A stretch of 64,000 nucleotides of DNA from CAWJAP01 sp963834365. Its GTDB lineage: Bacteria > Acidobacteriota > Vicinamibacteria > Vicinamibacterales > Vicinamibacteraceae. Both the position numbers and the translations under genes were made by a program. Shown in pieces: positions 37,004 through 45,871 of this stretch. The notes beneath the pieces are model-generated. The model made no database searches. It saw only the letters and a program-made list of their open reading frames with translations, and was not told where the DNA came from. Location of the stretch: assembly GCA_963834365.1 (NCBI GenBank), contig CAWIBS010000032.1:496001-560000 (forward strand). The letters are read 5' to 3'. The first letter of the stretch is position 1; every line of letters begins with the position of its first letter.

Positions 37004-37392
37004 CAGCGGTCCTTTCGCTGGCCGGCGCCGAGTCTGGTGACGATGGCCTCGAGCTCGCGCAGCTCGGCATCGGAGACGCGGCCGGGTTCGGAGAGATAGG
37101 CGAGAAACGGCGACACCGACCCCTCGAGGTTGCGCTCGACGAACCGGCGCACGGCGCCTTTCATGAGCTCGGCAGAGGAGGTGCGGGCGCGATAGCGGTA
37201 GACGCCGTCGGTCAGCCGGCGCCCGAGCTGATGCTTCTGCCGCAGGCGCTCCATCATCGTCAGGACCGTCGATCGCGCGAGACCGCGAGCGGTCCCGAAC
37301 TCGTCCGCGGCCTCGCCGACGCTGACCGGTCCGCGGTCGGCGATGTGCCGCAGCAGCGCCAGTTCCTGTTCACCAATCGTGGGATCGGACAT
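37003..37392 (-). CDS. BlaI/MecI/CopY-family transcriptional repressor
   Basis: 129 residues: GEQELALLRHIADRGPVSVG, GLARSTVLTMMERLRQKHQL (winged HTH recognition helix) and a dimerisation tail (RFVERNLEGSVSPFLAYLSE). Partner of the downstream M56 peptidase with ATGA overlap. A 46-bp inverted repeat upstream is the likely operator of both genes. Confidence 0.9.
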   Translation of the reverse strand: MSDPTIGEQELALLRHIADRGPVSVGEAADEFGTARGLARSTVLTMMERLRQKHQLGRRLTDGVYRYRARTSSAELMKGAVRRFVERNLEGSVSPFLAYLSEPGRVSDAELRELEAIVTRLGAGQRKDR

Positions 37393-37406
37393 GTCGGGGG
37401 CCTCGT

Positions 37407-37452
37407 GACTACAACTGTCGTCACATCCTAGATGGTGACGACACGTGTAGTC
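37407..37452 (-). promoter_or_regulatory. BlaI-type operator
   Basis: GACTACAACTGTCGTCAC and the complement of GTGACGACACGTGTAGTC form 18-bp arms (two mismatches) around a 10-bp spacer. Each arm contains TACA-N-TGT(A/C), the half-site style of BlaI/MecI repressors. Sits 15 bp upstream of the repressor start codon. Confidence 0.75.
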
Positions 37453-37478
37453 AAGTGGGCGTCGAGTCTGGTGCTTCG

Positions 37479-37585
37479 TAGTGTCCGGCTTTAGCCGGAC
37501 CGGAAGACACGGCGCCGACGGCCGGGCCCGTCCAAGAGCGGGTACTACGATCGGCCTGGGTCCGGCTATAACAGCCGGACCCGCA
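37479..37585. repeat. TCCGGCTT(T/C)AGCCGGA repeat pair
   Basis: GTAGTGTCCGGCTTTAGCCGGAC at 37479-37501 and GGTCCGGCTATAACAGCCGGACC at 37558-37581: two hairpins of the dispersed family seen at 3.46 kb and elsewhere. Confidence 0.65.
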
Positions 37586-37605
37586 GGTACATCGACGGTG
37601 ACTCG

Positions 37606-38683
37606 TCAGCCGCCGTCGAGCAGGCGTGCGGCGCCGGTCACCAGGTCGGCGAAGAGATCGGCGGCGCGCCGATGCGTCACGAGCGACGCCGCCTGGCCCG
37701 ACCACAGCACCATGAGGTCCGTCCGCCCGGCCGCGGCCGCCGCCGTGCGCATCCCGCGCATCAGCTCGCCCTGCAACGGGTAGGGCAGCCAGTGGCCGGC
37801 AGACAGGATCGATCTCGCCGAGCCTGTTCTGCAGACCGCGTGCGAGCCGGCCCGTGTAGCCTCGGGTGAGCCGGGTCGAGCCGGGCCGGGCCGAGAGAAT
37901 GGCGGCCTTGTGCGCCGGCGGGGCATTCGACTCCTCGCATGCGAGGAAAGCCGTGCCGATCTGGACGCCGCCGGCACCCAGGACCAGGGCAGCCGCGATG
38001 CCCCGAGCGTCCGCGATGCCGCCGGCCGCCACGACCGGAATCCTGACGGCGTCGGCGACCTGCGGCACCAGCGCGAACGTCCCGGTCAGCGACTCCTCGG
38101 CCGGCTGCAGGAACGACGCCCGATGGCCGCCCGCCTCGAAGCCCGATGCCACGACGACGTCGGCGCCCGCACGCTCGATCGCGACCGCCTCGTCCACCGT
38201 CGTCGCGGTGCCGACGGTGATGATGCCGCGCGAGCGGCACGCATCGAGCACGTGGGCGGGTGGCACGCCGAAGATGAAGCTGAAGACCGGGGGCCGCGAC
38301 TCGATGAGGGCTGCCGCCTGATCCTCGAAGCGGGGCCCGGACCTGAACGGGAACGCCGGCGGTTCCACGTCCAGCTCGGCGAAGAGCGGGCGCAGGGGAC
38401 GCAGCGCTGCCTCGTAGTCGGCGACGGTCGCGGCCGCGACCTCGGGGTCTTCGGTCGAGACCCAGAGGTTTACCGCAAACGGCGCTGCCGTCAGGCGCCG
38501 GATCTCCGTGACCTTCGCCCCGATGTCGTCAGGCGTCATCCCCTGCGCGCCGAACGAGCCCAGGCCTCCGGCATTGGAGACCGCCGCGACCAGCGCCGCC
38601 GACGAGAAACCGCCGCCGAACGGTCCCTGGACGATCGGATAGCGAATCCCTAGACGACCGGTCAGGGGGGTGTCATTCCACAT
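37606..38683 (-). CDS. Nitronate monooxygenase/2-nitropropane dioxygenase family flavoprotein (frameshift at about 37806)
   Basis: TIM-barrel FMN protein: RYPIVQGPFGGGFSSAALVA, AVSNAGGLGSFGAQGMTPDD, AFAVNLWVS-like strand, VVVASGFEAGGHRAS, IPVVAAGGIADARGIAAAL, GAGGVQIGTAFLACEES. One extra base in GG 37806-37807 separates RGLQNRLGEID from LSAGHWLPYPLQGELMRG. About 359 residues. The family oxidises nitronates or reduces quinones; many members have unknown substrates. Confidence 0.83.
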
Positions 38684-38764
38684 GCATCCTCCGTCGCTAC
38701 CCGGTGGTGATTGACGTGCGTCCCGGCGCCGAGGCCGAAGGCAGGCCGCTCGCCACGCGCCGGC

Positions 38765-39229
38765 TCACCAGGTCCAACTGCCGGACGGCGGCGGCCAGAG
38801 GCCCATCAGCTGGCGCAGCAGGATCACCTGGCCGAGATGATGTGAGTTGTGCTGGGCGACGTGCACCAGCACGTCACGAATTGTGTAGCTGGCGAGCGGC
38901 GGAAAGTCGATGGCGGGAGACACGGCCTCGTCCTTCCGCAGGGCCAATGCGGCCGCGCGCTCGAGGCCGCCGAGGAAGCGGTCGTGGACGTCCGGCCACG
39001 CACCGCGCGCGACCGCCGGCCAGCCGGCCGCCGCCTGCGACACCATCGGCTCCGGCGTCCCCTCGCAGCGCGTGCAGAACCAGTCCTGCCAGAAGGACAT
39101 GTGGGCCACGATTTCCGCAATCGAGTGGTCCGCGCCATCGAGGCGCTGCTCGGCCTGGTCGCTCGTGAGCTGTTCGATGACGCGAGGCGGTGGCAGATGG
39201 ACGAAGGTATCGACCAGCAGCTCTCGCAT
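38765..39229 (-). CDS. DinB/YfiT-like metal-binding protein
   Basis: 154 residues, four-helix bundle. Metal His at SIAEIVAHMSFWQDW and in VHVAQHNSHHLGQVILLRQ (HxxxH pattern) as in DinB-superfamily proteins. Some members are thiol-dependent S-transferases; this one is unassigned. Confidence 0.82.
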   Translation of the reverse strand: MRELLVDTFVHLPPPRVIEQLTSDQAEQRLDGADHSIAEIVAHMSFWQDWFCTRCEGTPEPMVSQAAAGWPAVARGAWPDVHDRFLGGLERAAALALRKDEAVSPAIDFPPLASYTIRDVLVHVAQHNSHHLGQVILLRQLMGLWPPPSGSWTW

Positions 39230-39308
39230 GCGCCGACTCTAGCAGCAATGGAATGCGTGACTCCAGGCGCGGACCAGTTTCAGCCGGACCCCGCCCCGCT
39301 CTGGGCCG

Positions 39309-40427
39309 TCAAGGATCCACCCAGACCTTCCCGTCCTGCCGGATCCGCACCGTCGATCCCTTCGAGCCGGGCGCCGCGATCTCGAACAGCGAGTCGGTCG
39401 ATTGCAAGACTGGTGTCACGCCTGACTCGGCGGTGATGCCCGAGGCATCGAGCGCCGCGATCGCGGAGGCGTAGCGCCCGTGTTTGGCGCGCCACTCGCG
39501 CTGGCGGTAATAGAGCCGGCGGAGGAGCCACTTCACGCGGTCATCGGGATCCTCGAGGAACCGCGCTGTCTGTGTGCCGGACACATGGTCGGAAAACTGT
39601 ACGAAGCCCCACCGCTCCGGGGCGTGCATGTCGATGATCCCCTGAGGGCTCCAGACCCAGTTGTCCTCGGGGAGCGGCTTGCCGGTCGCGCGATCGATCC
39701 GTTTGCGGTAGGAGCCGTCCTGGACGTCGGTGTCCCACTGCACGCGTGAAAAGTTGACGCGCCACTGCTCACCGTCTCTCGGCGCGCGCCGGCCCGGCGA
39801 CCACTCGCGAAGCGCCTGCCACGGGATCGCGATCTCGACGGTCCAGCCCAGGTCGCGATCCGACGCGTCGTTGATGGTCCCTCTCGCGTCAATCCCGATC
39901 CGCAGGCCGGGAATGTCCCACCCGTGGATTGGGGGGCCGCCATCGCGGTAGGGCTGAATCAGCAGCAGGTCCCAGGCCGTGCCCAGCACGTTGACCTCGA
40001 GCTCGTAATAGCCGTGCGTATCGCCGTCGGGATCGATGAACACCTCGAAGTCGTTGTCCTGGAAGATCACCGAGTCGCGCTCGACGAGCGTGCCCCAGAG
40101 GTGGGGCTCCTCCAGCTCCGCGGCGAAGTAGAAATGCTCATCGTCCCAGAGCAGACGTGAGCGGGTCGTGAAGCGCGGCTGGACGCTGCCGCGAATGTCG
40201 ATGAATGGCTCGGACCAGAACGCGGCGCGCCACGCCGGCTCGTCGAGCTTCCCGTCCACCTTCAGCGGTGTGGCCGTGCGGTAGCAGATGGCCCGGCGCG
40301 GGGCGTACGGCAGCGCCTCGAGCTCGGCGACCGACCGGCGCCGACCCTGCGCGGCGGGCGTGGCGGCGAGCGCGGTCCACGCCACCGCGAGCGCGAGAAC
40401 GGCGGCCCGCGAAAGGACAGCGGCCAC
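39309..40427 (-). CDS. Secreted CBM9-like carbohydrate-binding family protein
   Basis: 372 residues from GTG 40427, which follows the antiporter stop directly and starts a signal peptide (AAVLSRAAVLALAVAWTALA). CBM9-like sandwich: KVDGKLDEPAWRAAFWSE, RLLWDDEHFYFAAELEEPHL, DNDFEVFIDPDGDTHGYYEL, LGWTVEIAIPWQALREW, WRVNFSRVQWDT. Such proteins bind or sense sugars; some precede glycosidases. The C-terminal 70 residues are separate and may be a helical tail (RRLYYRQREWRAKHGRYAS). Confidence 0.82.
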   Translation of the reverse strand: MAAVLSRAAVLALAVAWTALAATPAAQGRRRSVAELEALPYAPRRAICYRTATPLKVDGKLDEPAWRAAFWSEPFIDIRGSVQPRFTTRSRLLWDDEHFYFAAELEEPHLWGTLVERDSVIFQDNDFEVFIDPDGDTHGYYELEVNVLGTAWDLLLIQPYRDGGPPIHGWDIPGLRIGIDARGTINDASDRDLGWTVEIAIPWQALREWSPGRRAPRDGEQWRVNFSRVQWDTDVQDGSYRKRIDRATGKPLPEDNWVWSPQGIIDMHAPERWGFVQFSDHVSGTQTARFLEDPDDRVKWLLRRLYYRQREWRAKHGRYASAIAALDASGITAESGVTPVLQSTDSLFEIAAPGSKGSTVRIRQDGKVWVDP

Positions 40428-40428
40428 G

Positions 40429-41841
40429 TCAGGCGCGGGAACCGGCCGGTAGCGTCGCCCAGCCGCGGCCACGCATCAGCAGGTCGAGGATCGGCGTGGT
40501 CATGAACGTCGTCACGAGGGCCATGATCACCAGCATGGTGAAGAGCCGCGGCGAGATCGCCCCGATGTCGAGGCCGATGTTGAGCACGATCAGCTCGACG
40601 AGGCCCCGGGTGTTCATCAGGATGCCGAGCGCCGACGACTCGGTGCGGCCGAAGCCGGTGAAGCGCGCGGCGGCGAACGTGCCGCCGAACTTGCCGGCCG
40701 TTGCGACCGCCACGATGACTGCGCACAGCGCCCAGTCCTGCCAGCTCGTCATCAGCCCGATCTCGGTGCGCATCCCCGTAAAGGCGAAGAACGCGGGCAG
40801 GAACATCACGCGCACCAGGCCGTCGAGTCGATCGGTGATGTCGGCCGCGACCCGGCTGGTGTGCGGCACGACCGCGCCGAGCAGGAAGGCCCCGAAGATG
40901 GCGTGAATGCCGATGAACTCGGTGGCCACGGCCGACAGGAGCAACGCGACGAAGATCACGGCCATGCCGCCCTCGTTCAGCCGCTCGACCTTCTCGAGCC
41001 AGGGCACGGTCCAGGCGACCGCGGGCCGCACGGCGACGAACATGACGCTGACGTAGACGATGGTCAGCCCGACCGTGACGAGCGCGCCGGCGAGCGTCGC
41101 CTGCGTGACGCTCACGACCAGCGCGAGCAGGCACCACGCCGTGACATCGTCCACGGCGGCGCACGTGAGCGCGAGCATGCCGAGCTCGGTCTTGTGGAGG
41201 CCCTTGTCACTCAGGATGCGCGCGAGCACCGGGAACGCGGTGACCGACATCGAGACCCCGAGAAACAGCGCGAACGACGTGAAGCCGACCCGATCGCCGG
41301 CGAGGCCGGTGAACAGCGGCAGCGCCAGCACGGCGCCGAGCAGAAACGGCACGACGATGCTGGCATGGGACACCGCCAGCGCCGTGTGTCCGGTCGTCCG
41401 GAGCACCCGGAGATCGAGGTGCAGTCCGACGATGAACATGTAGAGCACGACGCCGAGCTGCGCGATGACACCGAGGAACGGCGCCGTGTCGGGCGGCAGG
41501 AGGAACGCGTAGGTGGACGGCGAGATCGCGCCGAGCAGCGAGGGGCCGAGAATGATGCCGCCGACGACCTCCCCAATCACGGGAGGCTGGTGAAGGTAGT
41601 GGAAGGCCGCGCCGATGAGCCGCGCCGTGACGATGACGACCGCGAGCGCCAGCAGCACGTGGAGCATCGTGTCGATCGCCTGGGTGCCCGGAGGCGCGGA
41701 CGGCAATGGGCCGGGAGAACCGAGCGTTCGCTCGCCGACCCAGGACACGGCCATGAACAGCAGGAGGGCGCCTGCCAGACCCGCGAGATAGACGAACAGC
41801 AGGCGCTGCCGGGTGACGTTCAGGACTGGAGCGTGCTGCAT
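40429..41841 (-). CDS. CPA2-family cation:proton antiporter
   Basis: 470 residues, about 12 helices plus an N-terminal anchor. Core motifs: HQPPVIGEVVGGIILGPSLL, GVVLYMFIVGLHLDLRVL, GVSMSVTAFPVLARILSDK, LTCAAVDDVTAWCLLALVV (the paired Asp of ion exchange), AIFGAFLLGAVVPH, LGILMNTRGLVELIVLN. Exchanges K+ or Na+ for H+. No TrkA-N domain, so not KefB-type full length. Overlaps the CBM9-like gene by start/stop proximity. Confidence 0.88.
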   Translation of the reverse strand: MQHAPVLNVTRQRLLFVYLAGLAGALLLFMAVSWVGERTLGSPGPLPSAPPGTQAIDTMLHVLLALAVVIVTARLIGAAFHYLHQPPVIGEVVGGIILGPSLLGAISPSTYAFLLPPDTAPFLGVIAQLGVVLYMFIVGLHLDLRVLRTTGHTALAVSHASIVVPFLLGAVLALPLFTGLAGDRVGFTSFALFLGVSMSVTAFPVLARILSDKGLHKTELGMLALTCAAVDDVTAWCLLALVVSVTQATLAGALVTVGLTIVYVSVMFVAVRPAVAWTVPWLEKVERLNEGGMAVIFVALLLSAVATEFIGIHAIFGAFLLGAVVPHTSRVAADITDRLDGLVRVMFLPAFFAFTGMRTEIGLMTSWQDWALCAVIVAVATAGKFGGTFAAARFTGFGRTESSALGILMNTRGLVELIVLNIGLDIGAISPRLFTMLVIMALVTTFMTTPILDLLMRGRGWATLPAGSRA

Positions 41842-41984
41842 GTCTAGCGAGGCGGAGCCAAAAAAACACGAGCGTGGAGGAGCGGCTCCACAGGGCCCGC
41901 CGGGCGTTTGCAGACTCTAGCGTCTGAGCCAGCGGCAAGGCAAACTTTGCCTGAAACACGGCGCAAGCTGGCAGAATAGCCGCC

Positions 41985-43208
41985 GTGGAAGACATCGCCA
42001 GATCGCCGGTGCTCGACCTTCCGGTCGCGGCCAGTGAGAGCCGGGTGGCGCGGAACGTCGGCGTGGACGCGTACCGCGGCTTCGTGATGCTCCTCATGAT
42101 GGCCGAGGTGCTGCATCTGAGCCGCGTGTCACGCGCCTTCCCGGACAGCGGTCTCCTCGGGTTCCTGGCCTACCACCAGAGCCACGTGCCCTGGGCCGGG
42201 TGCTCGCTGCACGACCTGATTCAGCCGTCCTTCTCGTTCCTCGTCGGCGTGGCGCTGCCGTACTCGATCGCCCGCCGCGCCGCCGCCGGCGGCACCGCGA
42301 GCGGCATGATCGGTCATGCCCTCTGGCGCGCCGCGGTGCTGGTGGCGCTCGGGATCTTCCTGCGCTCGATGGATGGACCGCGCACCAACTTCACCTTCGA
42401 GGACACCCTCACCCAGATCGGGCTCGGCTATCCGATCCTGTTCCTGCTGGCGTGGCGATCGGCACGCGTGCAATGGACGGCGTTCGCCCTGCTGCTGATT
42501 GGGTACTGGCTCGCCTGGGCCCTGTATCCGCTGCCGCCGCCAGGCTTCGACTACGCGGCGGTCGGTGTTCCGCCCGACTGGGCGCACCACTACACCGGGC
42601 TGGCGGCACACTGGAACAAGAACGCGAACCTCGGCGCGGCGTTCGATCAGTGGTTCCTCAATCTGTTCCCGCGCGAGTCCCCCTTCGTCGCCAACGGCGG
42701 CGGGTATCTCACGCTCAGCTTCATTCCCACCCTCGCGACGATGATCCTGGGACTCGCCGCAGGCCGATGGCTTCGGGATTCGGCGCCCGGGATGCCGCTG
42801 GGACGGCTGATTGCCGCCGGCGCGATCGGCCTGGCGGCCGGGGCGCTGCTGCACGCGGCCGGCATCTGTCCCGTCGTGAAGCGAATCTGGACGCCGTCGT
42901 GGACGCTGTTCAGCGGCGGCGCATGTTTCCTCATCCTCGCCGGCTTCTGCTGGATCATCGAGGCCCGCGGTTACCGCCGGTGGGCCCAGCCCCTGGTCGT
43001 CATCGGGACCAACTCGATCGCTGCGTATCTGATCGCGCACCTCTTCGAGCCGTTCATCGTGTCCTCGTTCCAGATCCACCTCGGGCCGTCGGTGTTCTCC
43101 TGGCTCGGGACAGGCCTCGAGCCGCTCGTCCGCGGCATGGTCGTGCTCGCGGTCTACTGGCTGATCCTCTTCTGGATGTACCGCCGCAAGCTCTTCCTGC
43201 GCATTTGA
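41985..43208 (+). CDS. HGSNAT-like/DUF5009 membrane acyltransferase
   Basis: 407 residues from GTG 41985, ten or so helices. Start RNVGVDAYRGFVMLLMMAEV, then HVPWAGCSLHDLIQPSFSFL (conserved W.G....D.I.P.F.F), RAAVLVALGIFL, QIGLGYPILFLLAWR, and TNSIAAYLIAHLFEPFIV. These match the heparan-alpha-glucosaminide N-acetyltransferase-like family. Predicted to transfer acyl groups to glycans across the membrane; donor and acceptor unknown. Confidence 0.82.
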   Translation: MEDIARSPVLDLPVAASESRVARNVGVDAYRGFVMLLMMAEVLHLSRVSRAFPDSGLLGFLAYHQSHVPWAGCSLHDLIQPSFSFLVGVALPYSIARRAAAGGTASGMIGHALWRAAVLVALGIFLRSMDGPRTNFTFEDTLTQIGLGYPILFLLAWRSARVQWTAFALLLIGYWLAWALYPLPPPGFDYAAVGVPPDWAHHYTGLAAHWNKNANLGAAFDQWFLNLFPRESPFVANGGGYLTLSFIPTLATMILGLAAGRWLRDSAPGMPLGRLIAAGAIGLAAGALLHAAGICPVVKRIWTPSWTLFSGGACFLILAGFCWIIEARGYRRWAQPLVVIGTNSIAAYLIAHLFEPFIVSSFQIHLGPSVFSWLGTGLEPLVRGMVVLAVYWLILFWMYRRKLFLRI

Positions 43209-43239
43209 GCCTGGCCGCTGGCTTGCACCATTCGTTCGT

Positions 43240-43357
43240 GAGGCAAGGTCCGGCTGAAGCTACGAGGCCAGGTCCGGCTGAAGCCGGACACTACGTACTA
43301 CTACGTCTGACCCACGAAATCGCCAACGTAGTGTCCGGCTTCAGCCGGACCTGACAG
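43240..43357. repeat. Cluster of TCCGGCTgaAGCCGGA dispersed repeats
   Basis: AGGTCCGGCTGAAG... at 43246 and 43266, and GTAGTGTCCGGCTTCAGCCGGACCTG at 43329-43354 in opposite orientation. Between them TACGTACTACTACG. No gene. Confidence 0.65.
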
Positions 43358-43359
43358 AC

Positions 43360-43878
43360 ATGTCCGACATTGACGACGATGCGACGCGCGAATCGGGGAC
43401 CGAACCGGTCCAGGGCGGGCTCACCGACGAGCAGAAGCGCGACAATGTCCTCCGCCTGGTCTTCGGCGGAGACGTCGTCCGCTTCGACGCGTTCTGCGAG
43501 GCGATTCGCGCGGTGATCCCCGCCGACACCCGGGTGGTGCTGCGCGGCAGTGCCGTCAGCGGGCACCGCTGGAACGACCGCGCGCCGTTCGACGCCGACG
43601 GCCCCGGCACCAGCGACCTCGATCTCACGCTGGTGGGCAGCGAGGTCATCGGCCTGTTCGCCCTGCACGGTTTCTTCGTGCCGGGTGTGCATTCGCGTCC
43701 GCTGAGCGACGATGATCCGGACATCGCACCCTCGCTGGTGCCGCTGCGCGCACGACTGATGGAGATGGTGCAGCGCCCCGTCAACATCCAGGCGAGCCGC
43801 GACATCGTCATCGCCTTTCGTGGAGACTTCCTCGGACAGCCGTACTTCACGCTGATCGGGAAGCCGGACGAGGCGTGA
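43360..43878 (+). CDS. Predicted minimal nucleotidyltransferase
   Basis: 172 residues. VVLRGSAVSGHRWNDRAPFD and GPGTSDLDLTLVGSEVI carry the GS...DxD signature of the pol-beta superfamily. No typical antibiotic-nucleotidyltransferase tail. Stop overlaps the start of the next gene by 4 bp. Confidence 0.65.
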   Translation: MSDIDDDATRESGTEPVQGGLTDEQKRDNVLRLVFGGDVVRFDAFCEAIRAVIPADTRVVLRGSAVSGHRWNDRAPFDADGPGTSDLDLTLVGSEVIGLFALHGFFVPGVHSRPLSDDDPDIAPSLVPLRARLMEMVQRPVNIQASRDIVIAFRGDFLGQPYFTLIGKPDEA

Positions 43879-44750
43879 CGCTCAAGCTGATGTCCTACAA
43901 CATCCGCCACGGCGGCGTCGGCCGCGCCGGGACGATTGCGTCCCTCATCCGCGCCTGCACACCCGACATCGTCCTGCTGCAGGAGGCGATCCGGCCCGAA
44001 GTCGTGGAGGCGCTCTCGTCCGCGACCGGGCTCGGACACTGGGGCGCGAAGCGCGGCCGATCGCTGGCCTTTTTGAGCCGGCTGCCGGTTGCGCACGTGG
44101 CCTGGCGCCGATCGTTCTGGTCGCGCCATGCCTTTCTCGAGCTGACTCCGGCCGATCTCGACGTTCGGCTCTTCGGCGTCCACCTGAGCGCGCTGCACGC
44201 GCAGTGGACCGAGCGGCGGCGGACGCTGGAGCTGCGTGCGCTGCTCGAAGCGATCCGCGCCCACGCCCCCGGCTTCCACGTGATTGCCGGCGACTTCAAT
44301 TCGCTGCCGCCAGGCGATCGACTGGACATGCACCGGCTGCCGCGCCGCCTGCGGCCCTTCGTCTGGCTGAGCGGAGGGAGCATCCGGTGGCGGGCGATCG
44401 ACACGATCCTCGGCGCAGGCTATGTCGATGCCTGGACCTGCCTGCACCCTGGCGCGCCCGGCATGCCGACGTTCCCGACCTGGGATCCGCACCTGCGGCT
44501 CGACTACGTGTTCGTGCCGGCCGCGTTCGCCACCCGACTCTCATCGTGCGACGTCGTCAACGACGCGCCGAACGCCGCCGCCGGCTCGGATCACTTCCCG
44601 CTGCTGGCGCGGCTCTCCGTGGAGCCGCGGACAGGCCACGGACCAAATCTGAGCCACGGACAAAATCTGACAAGATCGGACAGGTTGGATGGCGGCACAC
44701 AATACAGCTCACCATGGCCCGTCGAACGCTTGCATCGAAGTCCCGAGACA
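43875..44750 (+). CDS. Endonuclease/exonuclease/phosphatase (EEP) family protein; no stop before the ligase gene
   Basis: MTLKLMSYNIRHGGVGRAG, DIVLLQEAIRP, FHVIAGDFNSLPPGDR, WDPHLRLDYVFVPA and AAAGSDHFPLLARLSVE are all EEP motifs, with catalytic Asp/Asn/His. The domain should end near 44640, but the frame stays open into the ligase gene through GPNLSHGQNLTRSD, which looks non-coding. Either a lost stop or an indel. Acts on phosphodiesters of unknown type. Confidence 0.78.
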
Positions 44751-45871
44751 GTGATCCGGGCACGTGACTTGAGTCCCGCCGCGGCTGGTGTCTTCGCGAT
44801 TGCACCGCCGATCGAGCCGATGCTCGCGAAGCTGGCCGACGAGCTGCCGGCCGGTGAGGGATCTCCTCTACGAACCGAAATGGGACGGCTTCCGGGCCAT
44901 CGTCTTTCGCGGCGAGTCCGACGTCTTCATCCAGAGCCGCGATCTGCGTCCGCTGGATCGCTACTTCCCCGAGCTGCACGATCTGTTTGCGGCGCAGTTG
45001 CCGGCTGGCTGCGTGGTGGATGGCGAGATTGTGATCGCGACGCCGGACGGGCTCGATTTCGACGCGCTGCAGATGCGGCTGCATCCCGCCGCGTCGCGCG
45101 TCGCGAAGCTGGCGCACGAATCGCCGGCGGCGTTCGTGGCCTTCGATCTGCTGGCCGTGAGCGGGCGCGATCTGCGCGAGGCGCCCCAGATGGAGCGGCG
45201 CCTGCTGCTCGAGCGGCTGCTCGCCGACGCGAAGCCGCCGCTGCATCTGACGCCGGTGACCCGCGATCGGCGAGACGGCGATCGAATGGCTGGCGCGCTT
45301 CGAAGGCGCCGGGCTCGACGGGGTGATGGTCAAGCGCGAGGACGGCGCCTACGAACCGGGCAGGCGCGCGATGATCAAGGTCAAGCACGCCAGGACGGCC
45401 GACTGCGTCGTCGCCGGCTTCCGCTGGCACAAGAGCGGCGCCGACACCGTCGGCTCGCTGCTCCTCGGGCTCTACGACGATCGCGGCACGCTGCACCACG
45501 TCGGCGTGACGTCGTCGTTCACCATGGCGGTGCGCAAGGAGCTGGCGCGGGAGCTCGAGCCGCTGCGCACCGGGGCGCTCGACGGCCATCCGTGGCGCGA
45601 ATGGGCGGTGGCGTCCGGCGACATGGTGCGCATGCCGGGGGGTCAGAGCCGCTGGAGCGCCGGCAAGGACCTGTCGTGGGAGCCGCTGCGCGTCGAGCGC
45701 GTGTGCGAGGTGAAGTACGACCACCTCCAGGGCTCGCGCTTCCGCCACGCCGCGGTCTTCCTGCGATGGCGGCCCGACAAGCCGCCGGCCGACTGCCGCT
45801 ACGATCAGCTCGAGGTCACGACTCCTTACGAGCTCGCGAAGGTCTTCGGCGCTGGCCGGCCGTCCAGTTGA
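44751..45871 (+). CDS. ATP-dependent DNA ligase, LigC-like (frameshifts at 44868 and 45269)
   Basis: Reading from GTG 44751: PPIEPMLAKLADELPAGE, then (one base removed from GGG 44868-44870) DLLYEPKWDGFRAIVFRG with the nucleotidyl Lys in EPKWDG, VVDGEIVIATPDGLDFDALQ, and (one base removed at GG 45269-45270) ETAIEWLARFEGAGLDGVMVKRED. Then the OB domain YEPGRRAMIKVKHARTADCV to the end. About 372 residues. Seals DNA breaks with ATP. Converges with the LigD-polymerase gene, consistent with NHEJ-type repair. Confidence 0.83.
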
